Shown here in pieces: positions 8,552-17,177 of a DNA stretch of 64,000 nucleotides (positions are counted from its first letter, which is position 1; each line of letters opens with the position of its first letter). The DNA is from G963422595 sp963422595 (lineage in GTDB: Bacteria > Pseudomonadota > Gammaproteobacteria > UBA4575): the NCBI GenBank assembly GCA_963422595.1, contig OY730298.1, positions 558,001 through 622,000 on the forward strand, given 5' to 3'. Position numbers and translations under genes: made by a program. The notes beneath the pieces are model-generated. The model worked only from the letters and a program-made list of their open reading frames with translations, did no database searches and was not told the DNA's origin.

Positions 8552-9899
8552 ATTGATGTACTTTGATAAAGCGTACTTCGGCGGTCTGCCCGGCCACGCG
8601 CAGATGATCCCCAAGCTGTACCCTTTGGCGCGCGCGTAATACCCTGCCGTTGCAGGTAACCGCGCCGTTGTTCAACACTTCGATTTCTACCTGTAGTCCT
8701 GCGGTAGAGATTTTGCACAGGCTGTCGTCGCCTGGCGCGCCATCAATGCGCAAACCGCCATTATCACCGCTGCCGGCCACGAAGACTTCCTGCATGAGGG
8801 GATAAGCATGGTCACCGATTAGCGCGTGCGTGGGCACCGCGTGTAGCTGTGACAGTGAACCGGCATTGCATTGCGGGCGCAACGGTTTGACCTGAGGCGG
8901 CCACGCTATTGCAGTGGTGTAGTGAACGGGCTGCTTGTGAGCACCGATCTGCGGCTGGTGCAGCAGTGCCTGCCTGGCAACGTCGCGCGCCTCTGCGGTC
9001 AGTACCGCGCAGCCTGGCATGGCCGATAAAAATTCATGTAGTCCAAACACTCGCGCACAGCTGGGCGAACTTATGATGACTGCCGCGTCGGCACTCTGAA
9101 ATACGCCGCCGAGACGCGCGGCGATGCGCCTGAAGACCGCTTGATTGGCGTTGCGCAGCTGTCTCTTGTGCAGGCGTATGCGGTAGGTGTGAGTGTCCGA
9201 TGTCAATTTACATTCGACCGCGTCGGCGGTGTTTAACGCCGCTAACCAAAGCGGCAATTTTTCAAAAAATTGTTGTTCGTGCCATGCTGCGTGCATGGGG
9301 TCAAAGCGCGTTTTGGTGATAAATATTGCGGCAATCGTGCTGGCGAGATGCTCACTTAAAGACTGCAAGCCGGGTGTTAAAACCGTACTTGGGTGTACCA
9401 CTGTAACTCCAGTTGCAGTTTGCCGTATTTCGGTGATCGCAAGGTGTTGCTGCATGACGTCAATATAGACGAGTTTATGATCGGGCATGGGCGCCAGCGG
9501 CACCAGTACCGCCTTGCTGACCAGCCCGCGAACGCTTATTGATAGTCTTTCGCAGATCCCCAATAGCAGACCCAGGTCGTGTTTGGTGAAGGTGTCGGGG
9601 GTTACTAAAATTGCGTCGCGGTCGGATAGCGCGACTTGTTGCCATACGCATTGCAGATGTCTGTAGGCAAGTTCGGCATTGCTGATTACACGTCTGGTGT
9701 CGCTGTTGGCCGATAGTTGACTCCAGAAGCCGGTGGCAATATCACGCGGGCGACTATATGCCTGCCGTTCGGCGCACTCCCCAAAGATGATGCGATGTTC
9801 TGCTTCGACTAACGCCAAAGTTGCGCTATCGGCTAAAACTTTATCGCCATCGCTGATTTGCACGCCACTGTCATAGAGGTCGATCACTACAGTAGCCAT
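8532..9899 (-). CDS. Actin/Hsp70-fold-like protein with C-terminal FHA-like domain
   Basis: 455 residues with no signal peptide or membrane helix, so probably cytoplasmic. The N-terminus VVIDLYDSGVQISDGDKVL and the later LVSKAVLVPLAPMPDHKLVYIDVM resemble the phosphate loops of the actin/Hsp70 (ASKHA) fold, but the motifs are weak and ATP binding is not assured. Residues about 365-450 look like a beta-rich FHA-type module (VAGSGDNGGLRIDG, then VTCNGRVL and VQLGDHLRV) without the canonical GR/S/H phosphothreonine-binding residues. The gene sits 12 bp after the proton-channel gene and overlaps the first VWA gene, so it is part of the same machine. I do not recognise a named family. Confidence 0.7.
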   Translation of the reverse strand: MATVVIDLYDSGVQISDGDKVLADSATLALVEAEHRIIFGECAERQAYSRPRDIATGFWSQLSANSDTRRVISNAELAYRHLQCVWQQVALSDRDAILVTPDTFTKHDLGLLLGICERLSISVRGLVSKAVLVPLAPMPDHKLVYIDVMQQHLAITEIRQTATGVTVVHPSTVLTPGLQSLSEHLASTIAAIFITKTRFDPMHAAWHEQQFFEKLPLWLAALNTADAVECKLTSDTHTYRIRLHKRQLRNANQAVFRRIAARLGGVFQSADAAVIISSPSCARVFGLHEFLSAMPGCAVLTAEARDVARQALLHQPQIGAHKQPVHYTTAIAWPPQVKPLRPQCNAGSLSQLHAVPTHALIGDHAYPLMQEVFVAGSGDNGGLRIDGAPGDDSLCKISTAGLQVEIEVLNNGAVTCNGRVLRARQRVQLGDHLRVAGQTAEVRFIKVHQYAPRQH

Positions 9900-9911
9900 C
9901 CGGCGCGCCTG

Positions 9912-10709
9912 TTACTGCACCTGAAGATGGCGTATCAGGTTGTGGTTGCACCAGTTTTGCGTGTCTAGAATAAATCTCTCCTGCAGAAGTTGCAGCTGAT
10001 ACACGATAAACATTAATACGATGCTGATACATAATGCGATGAGGGTGGAATTAAAGGCCACGCCTAAACTTTCGGTGACTCCGGCAATATCGCCTTGCAC
10101 GGCTTTATGCGCTTGTCCCAAGGCGTCACCGATGCCGCGCACCGTGCCTAAGAAACCAATGGAGGGGATCGCCCAGGTGATGTAGCGGATGATGGATAGT
10201 TCGGAGTTGAGGCGTTCGGATTCCGACTCGCATACGCTATTGGCAGCCGAGGAGACGTCCTGAATATTGCGCGTCGAGCTAAAGCGGTGTAGCGCGACTT
10301 GCAGCACGCGCGGCAACAGGTAGTGCTGTTCGGCCGCCGACAATGCCTGAATTTCTCTGGACAGTTGGCGCGCGTCCTGCGGTAAAAATTTTACGCCTTC
10401 CTTAGCGGGCAACAAGTCTTGTTCCAACAGGCGGCGTTGGCGAACCAGTATGCCGGTTTTGTAGGCCATGATGAGCAGCGCCCAGAACATGAGTATAAAA
10501 CAGGCCTCCTGTTCGTAATCACGGATGAGTATGTACACGGAACGCTTCGGCACGTAATTTTTGTCGATATTAATGTGCGCCGCCTGGCGTTCCAGTTGCA
10601 CCTCTGCATTGGGACGAATCACGGCCACGTACGCGGCATGCACCACAATAATGATGATGAGCAGGCTGAACACCTGGTAAACAAACTCGGAAGGCAGGCG
10701 TTTTTGCAT
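9912..10709 (-). CDS. MotA/TolQ/ExbB-family proton channel protein
   Basis: 265-residue inner-membrane protein. Helices are visible at about 11-31 (VFSLLIIIIVVHAAYVAVI) and 68-88 (ACFILMFWALLIMAY), and as the family's paired C-terminal helices (ITWAIPSIGFLGTVRGIGDA and GVAFNSTLIALCISIVLMFI). The GxxGTVxGI and GVTESLGVAFNSTL segments are the MotA/ExbB signature. Such proteins form pentamers that carry protons with an ExbD/MotB-type partner. No separate ExbD gene is present in the operon; the two VWA proteins carry ExbD-like helices and are the probable partners. Spacing of 2 bp from the small exported protein upstream and 12 bp to the next gene supports one transcript. Confidence 0.92.
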   Translation of the reverse strand: MQKRLPSEFVYQVFSLLIIIIVVHAAYVAVIRPNAEVQLERQAAHINIDKNYVPKRSVYILIRDYEQEACFILMFWALLIMAYKTGILVRQRRLLEQDLLPAKEGVKFLPQDARQLSREIQALSAAEQHYLLPRVLQVALHRFSSTRNIQDVSSAANSVCESESERLNSELSIIRYITWAIPSIGFLGTVRGIGDALGQAHKAVQGDIAGVTESLGVAFNSTLIALCISIVLMFIVYQLQLLQERFILDTQNWCNHNLIRHLQVQ

Positions 10710-10711
10710 GG

Positions 10712-10951
10712 CTATATGTCCACCGGGAATGCCACTGGCTTGTCAGCAGAAACTTCTTCATCGGGCACGAATTCTTCCAGCACCTTAACTTCACTGCGCT
10801 GGCCGCGCCTGACGCCGGGGGCAGCAGTATCTTCGCGCGCTTCGGGCTGGGCGCGCGCTTCAGTCGGGACTGCTGCGGTATCTGCCGAAGCACCATAAAC
10901 ACCACTGGCGAGCATAAGTATGAAACACCGTAGTAACAGTTGAAAGCGCAT
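10712..10951 (-). CDS. Small exported protein of unknown function
   Basis: 79 residues. The first 23 (MRFQLLLRCFILMLASGVYG then ASA) form a typical signal peptide with an AxA-like cleavage site. The mature part is short, polar, rich in Ala, Glu and Pro, and ends in a hydrophobic patch (PVAFPVDI). No domain recognised. It ends 2 bp before the proton-channel gene, so it is very likely translated from the operon. It may be a small periplasmic partner of the channel; that is only inference. Confidence 0.6.
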   Translation of the reverse strand: MRFQLLLRCFILMLASGVYGASADTAAVPTEARAQPEAREDTAAPGVRRGQRSEVKVLEEFVPDEEVSADKPVAFPVDI

Positions 10952-11042
10952 AATTTTAGTTCGTATTAAACAACGTTTTTCCGGATTTTACACGCTGTGA
11001 TGCATGCATCGGTTATCAATCTCTGCGGCATGCCGGGTTCGG

Positions 11043-13442
11043 CTAGTCTATGTATTTAGCGATGCGGAAGCCAACGTCCGGGCGCCTTCTATTATCCCGA
11101 TCGCGGTAGCTAAGCCGCATGCTGCCGAGGTCGCCACGCATCCACGAGGCACCACGAATTACGCGCCGGTCGCCTGCCTCCGGCCCCAGCGGGTCGATAA
11201 GTATTGCTTCGCTTAAGCTATGGTGGATGCCGTGATAATCATGACACCATTCCGCCACGTTGCCATCAAGATTAAAGATGCCCCAGTGGTTTGCCCTAAA
11301 GCTGCCAACCGGCGCGGTCACGGCAAAGCCATCGCGGTATCCGTTAATGGTGGTATCGAGCAACCCAACCGCGGATTGGTCGGCATAGTTGCCGGTTACT
11401 CGTATGGGCGGAAAGGAATCGCCCCAGCTATAGCGTAGCGTGGTGCCATCGGCGCGCGCGCGCGCCACCCACGCCCATTCGCTTTCAGTAGGCAGCCGAT
11501 ACCCTGAGGGCAGCGGGCGCACGGTGGTTATTTTACCGCCTTGTTGCCGGTATACCTGGTCCAGGCCGTGTCTCTCGCTAAGCCAGTTACAGTAGCGTGC
11601 GGCATCTTCCCAGCTTACGTTGACTACTGGCAATTCGGGTGCGGATAAGTCGTTACCTTTATAGGTGCCGGAACGATGTGTGGCCTTAAAGGCCGCAAAC
11701 TGTGCGTTGGTGATCTCCTGCGTACCGATGTAAAACGGCCGGCGTAACGTTACCATGTGCAGGGTTTCGTTGGAACGCCGACCTTGTTGGCGGCGCGGCG
11801 CACCCATGCTAAACGTGCCACCAATGATCAGTTTCAGTTCCTGCCCCTGCGGCGCGCGAATCGAGTGCGGCGCGCGCTGGGCACTGGCAATGCCACGAAG
11901 GCTTATATCAAGCACCTGGGGGGCAGCGGCGAGCGGCGTGATGGCTTTGGTAACCGTCTGGTAGCCGGATTTTTTAATTTCCAGTGTGTGCCTGGTGCTG
12001 GGTAGAGATAATTTTAACGTGCCGTGGCCAACCGGTTTTCCATTCACAAATATTTGCGCGTCGTGGGGGTCGACGTTGACGATTATGCTGCCGAGAATGG
12101 CTTCGAGCTGTGACCACAGCGCACGCCGTTCGCCTGGCTGTAATACCAGCGCGTGTCGGCTGGTGCTGAAGCCAGGCTTGAAAAGCGTCACCTGGTGCTC
12201 AATATTTGGCTCAAGACGCACGCTTAGGGGGGTAACACCGCGTTTAATACCAGCAACCGAGACTACCGCCCGGGGTGGCGTGCTGGTGATCATCAAATGG
12301 CTGATACTGGCAAATAATTCCACCGTCGGCAGGTTCAAAGGCTGATCGGCGATCACCACAAAATCCTGCGTGTACGGCAGGTAGTGCTGATGACGCAGTT
12401 CCAGCCGGTATTCACCCGCCAGCAGCTCTGCACGCCACGGGGTGATGCCTTGCTTAGTGCCATTCAGCCAGACCTCGGCGCCAGCGGGTTTGGATTCGAT
12501 CGCTACCTCAGACCAGCCCGGCAATAATTCGACGTGTAAGTCCTGATGTTGCCCCTGCCCGGCAATGACTAACTGGGTAGAGTATGGCTGATAACGCGCG
12601 GCATGCGCTTGCAGCGCATAGCTGCCGGCGGCAAGCTCAAGTTTTTCTATGGGTGTGATGCCGTATTGCCGGTTGTCGATTAAAATTCGCGCGCCCGACG
12701 TGGGGCTGCTGAATACGCTTATATAACCGGGCATCTTTTGCAGCGCGAAGCTCTGGGTTTGTGACCGACGTTGGGTGACCTTGAGGTCTGTGCGTAACGG
12801 GTAGTAACCGGATTTAGACGCCTGTAACGAGTATTCTCCCGGCTGTACCAGATAACGTCCCCTGATTTTAAGCGGCCATATTTTGCCGCTTAGGGAAACC
12901 CTGTCCGGCTGCGGATGGATTTCAATAAGCAGGGTTTTGGCGGTAAACACATACGCGATGCCTGATACTAATAAGGCAAACAGTAATAGCCCCGTAAACG
13001 CGAATAACCGCGCGCCGCGCTTACCGGACTGCCGGCCGGCGACTGGTGCGGATACCGCGACAGGTTCGATCAGTTCGCCATGCGCGGCAAAATCCCGGTG
13101 GTGTACGCTGGGAGACATGCCGTCGTCATATTGAGAAAGAGAAAAAACCTCTGCAACACGTTCACAGCGGAAACTGGCAGCTTCGACGTGTAGCAGGTCA
13201 CCGTTGCGTATTTCACGGCGCCCGGTCACTGGCTGGTGATTAATGAGTACGCGCGTGCCTTGGTCTGCGGCGTCGATATATACGCGATTAGCGACCAGGT
13301 GTAAAAACGCACCACCGGTATCCGTGCCCAGGCAGGCACCGAATGCCACTGGAAAATCCGCGCGCGTATAAAGTCTGCTGCCGCTTGCGTCGGTGACGCG
13401 GATCTGCCTTAGCATGCTGGCCGCTGCGTCTGTATCGGTCAT
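11043..13442 (-). CDS. FHA-like / TM / five-PEGA / FGE-fold protein
   Basis: 799 residues. Residues 10-105 look like an FHA-type beta module without the classical phosphothreonine-binding motif. A membrane helix follows at about 146-168 (LFAFTGLLLFALLVSGIAYV). Five PEGA-like repeats run to about 516, recognised by recurring pieces such as SSPTSGARILIDNRQYGITP, SKPAGAEVWLNGTKQGITPW and VDPHDAQIFVNGKPVG. Residues 530-799 are a formylglycine-generating-enzyme (SUMF1) fold: GGTFSMGAP, ITNAQFAAF, PVVNVSWEDAARYCNWLS, NLDGNVAEWCHDYHG, RVIRGASWMRGD and GFRIAK. The two copper-binding cysteines of true FGE, expected just after RGASW, are missing, so it is probably a binding rather than a catalytic domain. 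The helix puts the PEGA and FGE parts in the periplasm. It overlaps the TPR gene by 4 bp. Confidence 0.88.
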   Translation of the reverse strand: MTDTDAAASMLRQIRVTDASGSRLYTRADFPVAFGACLGTDTGGAFLHLVANRVYIDAADQGTRVLINHQPVTGRREIRNGDLLHVEAASFRCERVAEVFSLSQYDDGMSPSVHHRDFAAHGELIEPVAVSAPVAGRQSGKRGARLFAFTGLLLFALLVSGIAYVFTAKTLLIEIHPQPDRVSLSGKIWPLKIRGRYLVQPGEYSLQASKSGYYPLRTDLKVTQRRSQTQSFALQKMPGYISVFSSPTSGARILIDNRQYGITPIEKLELAAGSYALQAHAARYQPYSTQLVIAGQGQHQDLHVELLPGWSEVAIESKPAGAEVWLNGTKQGITPWRAELLAGEYRLELRHQHYLPYTQDFVVIADQPLNLPTVELFASISHLMITSTPPRAVVSVAGIKRGVTPLSVRLEPNIEHQVTLFKPGFSTSRHALVLQPGERRALWSQLEAILGSIIVNVDPHDAQIFVNGKPVGHGTLKLSLPSTRHTLEIKKSGYQTVTKAITPLAAAPQVLDISLRGIASAQRAPHSIRAPQGQELKLIIGGTFSMGAPRRQQGRRSNETLHMVTLRRPFYIGTQEITNAQFAAFKATHRSGTYKGNDLSAPELPVVNVSWEDAARYCNWLSERHGLDQVYRQQGGKITTVRPLPSGYRLPTESEWAWVARARADGTTLRYSWGDSFPPIRVTGNYADQSAVGLLDTTINGYRDGFAVTAPVGSFRANHWGIFNLDGNVAEWCHDYHGIHHSLSEAILIDPLGPEAGDRRVIRGASWMRGDLGSMRLSYRDRDNRRRPDVGFRIAKYID

Positions 13443-14983
13443 ATCGGCTCCTCACAACGAATCAAGACGTTCCTGACTGCCACGTCGGCGCCAACGGTAA
13501 GGGTCTTTCTGACGTCGCGATAGCCCGGACGTGATCCCATAAGGGTGTATTGGCCAGGTTTCAGGTGTAGCTGGAGATTCTTAAAGCGGCCAAATTGGCC
13601 GACTTTGAATATCACTACCTCGGTTCGATTGTCGGATTGCAGGGTGATGGCAATCGGTTGACTGGCAAGTTTCAGGAGATTTTCCAAGCTGTTGGCACGC
13701 CGTGTGATTTTGTCCCCGGGGTGTTCCAGCGCGGCGATTTTCTGCAACAGCGCACGCGCTTCGGCGAACACTTGGGCAGAGTGCAGGCGCGCCTTGTTTT
13801 CCACGTGGTTATCCAGTTCCGAGAGTAGCAGCACGCGGCGCTGACTGCGTGCCAGCCCCTTGATGGCGAAGGCCGCATCGGGAGATAAGGCGAGTATCTG
13901 CTGATAGCTTTGCACCGCGTACGCCCAGTCTTCACGGCGTTCAAAATATTGTGCCTCGTCGCTTAAAGATGCGATTTTTGTATGCCGTATGGCTTGTGCC
14001 ACTTTGGTCAGCCCCAACGTTGGCGGCTGCGAGTTCGGCATTAGTTTTTGCGCCGCCGTAAACGCGGCGCGCGCGTCTGTGTATCGACCTGCTTCCAATG
14101 CGGCATAGCCACGCACCATCAGTTGGGAAAATTCAATTTCGGTTATGCGCCCGATGACCCGGTTCAGCGCCGCCCTGGCTTCCGGCGATGATGGGTCCAG
14201 ATCAAGTGCCTGCCGATAGGTTTGTTTGGCGTCTTGCAGGCGGTTGCCAGCTTCGAGGTTACCGCCGGTTTGCAATAGCGCGAACAGTTCCTGAATGGTG
14301 GCGGCGCGCGTCAGGCCAGCTTGCGCCTGACGGTTGTGTGCGTCGATAGCCCTGGCAAGCTGGAAATGATGTATTGCCGCATCACGCTCGCCACGGGTTA
14401 ACGCGAGCTGCCCTTGCCGCAGGTGATCGGCGAGGGTGACGGCTGTCTGCGCCTGTAAACGTTGCAGTGCGCTTACGGTGCGTTCGTAGGCACTGATTGC
14501 CGCAATGAAGTTTTGTTCACGAAAATGTTTGTCGCCCGTGTCTCCCTGGATCAGAGCCTGGGAAAACTCTTCGGCGGCCCAGATTTCGGCGCCTTGTCGT
14601 CGCAGTGTCTGCTGTTGTTGGATGATCTTCAGTAGTAGTTTTTCGGCCTGTAGCTTAAGCGTGCCCAATTCTGCTATGGAGGGTTCGGATATGGGGAGTT
14701 CTGCCGTCGGCAGGTGCGATGTTTTTGGCACCAGCCGGGGGGCTTCTTTGGGGGACTCGACAGGGCCTGGTTGCAAACGCGCAGCTTGCTGGTCGGCGAC
14801 GTATTTCGGTAATATCAGGAATACTGCGAGGAATATCGCTATTCCAGCGGCCAGCAGCATGTAAAACGTAACCCCGCTAAGCAGCGATTTAGTACCCGCG
14901 ACCTGCCGCGATTGGGGGGCGACACGCTGGTTCAGCGATTTGAAGTCAATCGCCTTGATCGGGGTGGGGTCGCGTACAGACAT
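13439..14983 (-). CDS. Membrane-anchored TPR protein with C-terminal PEGA-like segment
   Basis: 514 residues: a short cytoplasmic head, a membrane helix at about 35-59 (LSGVTFYMLLAAGIAIFLAV), and a long periplasmic part. Tetratricopeptide-like repeats fill about residues 150-390 (for example GERDAAIHHFQLARAIDAHN, DAKQTYRQALDLDPSSPEAR, YTDARAAFTAAQKLMPNSQP and YAVQSYQQILALSPDAAFAI). The last 65 residues (VGQFGRFKNLQLHLKPGQYT, then GSRPGYRDVRKTL) resemble a PEGA domain, echoing the next protein. Likely a periplasmic scaffold for the complex. It overlaps the FHA/PEGA/FGE gene by 4 bp, which implies coupled translation of the pair. Confidence 0.85.
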   Translation of the reverse strand: MSVRDPTPIKAIDFKSLNQRVAPQSRQVAGTKSLLSGVTFYMLLAAGIAIFLAVFLILPKYVADQQAARLQPGPVESPKEAPRLVPKTSHLPTAELPISEPSIAELGTLKLQAEKLLLKIIQQQQTLRRQGAEIWAAEEFSQALIQGDTGDKHFREQNFIAAISAYERTVSALQRLQAQTAVTLADHLRQGQLALTRGERDAAIHHFQLARAIDAHNRQAQAGLTRAATIQELFALLQTGGNLEAGNRLQDAKQTYRQALDLDPSSPEARAALNRVIGRITEIEFSQLMVRGYAALEAGRYTDARAAFTAAQKLMPNSQPPTLGLTKVAQAIRHTKIASLSDEAQYFERREDWAYAVQSYQQILALSPDAAFAIKGLARSQRRVLLLSELDNHVENKARLHSAQVFAEARALLQKIAALEHPGDKITRRANSLENLLKLASQPIAITLQSDNRTEVVIFKVGQFGRFKNLQLHLKPGQYTLMGSRPGYRDVRKTLTVGADVAVRNVLIRCEEPI

Positions 14984-15049
14984 GGTGCAGAAAAAACCCG
15001 ATGGCGTTTTCAGTGCAGTTCAAAGTGGCATGCGAATAGCGACCAGGCG

Positions 15050-16216
15050 TTACAGCCGGACACCTGAGGTAAATCCAGTTTCATTTATATAAATTTCGCG
15101 CAGCAACCGGCGCCATTTTTGGTACTGTTCTTCAATAGAGCCGGTAAGCTCCACCGTGCGTCCCTGAATTTCGACTATCATAGGGCTGACTTCGGCGCGC
15201 AGGGAATCGCTAAGCTCACGAATGGCATCGTTATGAATTTCCGCTTCCTTGCTAATATCCATGCCGCTTTTATAGATCATGGCACCAGCAAACACGGTGC
15301 CCGGGTCGCTGAATACCCCGGCAATCATGACCGCGGTGGCGAACAGCTTAGTGGTGTTGGCACGACGTTCTACCGCACGCCTTTGCTCGGCTTCGATTAA
15401 ATAATATCTGCGCCAGTTTTCATATGGGGACTGCATTCGCTGGTAAAAATTGGCGTAGTGCTCATTGATAGTATCAATAAGCAAAAACTCGCGCTCTCTG
15501 ACTTTGCGCACACGCTTCAGCATGGGATCGTCATGCGCGGGTAGTCGTACAATGGCATGGCGTTTATTGAACCTGCTAGAGGTAACGTAATGTGAAAATG
15601 GCTGCGGCGATATGTTTGCGGCATACAGCAGTTCTGAAATATTGCGAATGGTAATTGCCTGCTGCCGGGTGAGTTGTTTGCGATAGCGGTAAATGTCGTT
15701 GGCGATACGATTGTAGACATTTTGATATACGTCCCGACCCGGTTTTGCGGATTGATACGATTCATCATCAGCACGGGTTTTGTAGGTCTTCGCAAACCAT
15801 GATTGGCCGGTGCTGTCGTCTACCCAGATATGCAATACCAACTGCTCTCCATTGGATGCCATAATAGCACCGTGCACGATGACGTCGGTGACATAGGATT
15901 TTTCGGGCAGTACCCGAATTGCGCCCCAACCGTTTACGCGCTGCATGGTTTCCTTCAGGTGGTAGGCCATATAGCGCGCTTCGGCTGCCAGCACGTCTGC
16001 GTGCGCGCCCTGCTCCACTTTTTGTTGCTCGGTTATTTCATGTTTCTCAAATAGTAATATGCCCACGTCTAACAGCTCGCTTTCCTGCAGGCGCGCAGTT
16101 TCGGAGACTATTGTTTCGCCTTTGTCCACCTTTACCGCGAGCGTGGCGCAGCCGCCTAACTGGAATGCGGCGATAAACGTAAAACACAGTAAACTGGTAA
16201 AATGGATTTTATGCAC
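15050..16216 (-). CDS. Lipoprotein of unknown function
   Basis: 388 residues with a lipoprotein signal peptide and lipobox LGGC (Cys23); the +2 residue is Ala, so outer-membrane sorting is expected. The mature part starts ATLAVKVDKGETIVSETARL. It includes a stretch typical of envelope proteins that compute paralogue-like copies (VIVHGAIMASNGEQLVLHIW and VDDSTGQSWFAKTYKTRA). A Gly/Ala-rich segment (AVMIAGVFSDPGTVFAGAMI) near residue 300 could be amphipathic or membrane-associated. No family recognised. It follows the first gene of the operon by only 9 bp. Confidence 0.75.
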   Translation of the reverse strand: MHKIHFTSLLCFTFIAAFQLGGCATLAVKVDKGETIVSETARLQESELLDVGILLFEKHEITEQQKVEQGAHADVLAAEARYMAYHLKETMQRVNGWGAIRVLPEKSYVTDVIVHGAIMASNGEQLVLHIWVDDSTGQSWFAKTYKTRADDESYQSAKPGRDVYQNVYNRIANDIYRYRKQLTRQQAITIRNISELLYAANISPQPFSHYVTSSRFNKRHAIVRLPAHDDPMLKRVRKVREREFLLIDTINEHYANFYQRMQSPYENWRRYYLIEAEQRRAVERRANTTKLFATAVMIAGVFSDPGTVFAGAMIYKSGMDISKEAEIHNDAIRELSDSLRAEVSPMIVEIQGRTVELTGSIEEQYQKWRRLLREIYINETGFTSGVRL

Positions 16217-16225
16217 GTCTGTCTG

Positions 16226-17005
16226 TTACCGATTGGTGCCGGTTGGCACGCCTGATGATGAGGACGTGCTGGCACCTTGTTTTTTGTACTTGCGATATTC
16301 GTCCCACAGCTTTTCGCGTAGTTCAGGGTCTTGTTCTTGTGCTGCGGCTTTCCGCAGTTGTCTGGCAATGACGTCGTCGTCATCGCCACTGGGAACGTCT
16401 ATTGGCAGGTCGCTACCTGCACCTTGCGGTTGCTTGCCGACGTCAGTCGCGGCTGGCGTAGAGTCCGCCGTGGCGGGGCGTTCACGTTGCCGATCGGGTG
16501 CCTGATGCTCATTGGAATCACCGCTTTGTTCCGATTCATCCGCTGACACATCCTCCAAGGCTGGTGCCACAGCCTGACGCTGAACCGCGCGCGCCTGTTT
16601 TTCCGCTTCGGCCTGTTCAAGCTCGGCATGCAGCTGTTTGTCGTAGTGGCGTAGCGCGGCTTCCAAACGCCGGTCTAATACCGCTACCTTTTCTGCATCG
16701 GTTTGAGGGCTGCTACCGCTACTTTCATCCGTTTGGGAGTTGGCGGGCATCTCATGTGGTTGTTCCGATGGACGTTCGCCGGCACTTTGCTGTTGCCCGG
16801 AGGCCGCAGTTTGCCGAGGCGCTGGCGCGTTGTCACTGTCTGATGCCGCCGAACTGTCTGTTTCCGAAGGTTCAGATTCGTTGGATGGCTCAGCAGGTAC
16901 GGAGTCTGTGTCCGCGCGAGGCAGCTTGGGGAATTTTTTGAGGGGCAGGTTGGAACATGCATTGAGTAACGCGCAAACTGATAATATAACAAGTACTCGA
17001 TACAT
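16226..17005 (-). CDS. Low-complexity acidic lipoprotein, first gene of the operon
   Basis: 259 residues with signal peptide and lipobox LNAC (Cys17, followed by Ser, predicting the outer membrane). Residues 30-125 are a disordered Ser/Glu/Pro/Asp/Gln-rich linker. A coiled-coil-like stretch follows at about 108-145 (KVAVLDRRLEAALRHYDKQL), then another acidic disordered region and a basic tail. Such architecture suits a flexible outer-membrane tether. It is the first gene of the set; on the minus strand a TATAGT sequence near 17080-17090 could be a -10 element, but no clear -35 was found. The next gene begins 9 bp later. Confidence 0.7.
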   Translation of the reverse strand: MYRVLVILSVCALLNACSNLPLKKFPKLPRADTDSVPAEPSNESEPSETDSSAASDSDNAPAPRQTAASGQQQSAGERPSEQPHEMPANSQTDESSGSSPQTDAEKVAVLDRRLEAALRHYDKQLHAELEQAEAEKQARAVQRQAVAPALEDVSADESEQSGDSNEHQAPDRQRERPATADSTPAATDVGKQPQGAGSDLPIDVPSGDDDDVIARQLRKAAAQEQDPELREKLWDEYRKYKKQGASTSSSSGVPTGTNR

Positions 17006-17177
17006 CCTGATTCCCGCTTATATAAGTCCTGACAATTGAACTTCTATGCGTATGCAGTTACTCGGTATAACACTATACTGTAATCATAACCGCAATACGG
17101 TAATTATGTTGTATTATCAGGAGTGGGAAGGAATTTGCGATGCCAGCGTCAGCGTCTGATGCCGGCAAGGTTTAACT

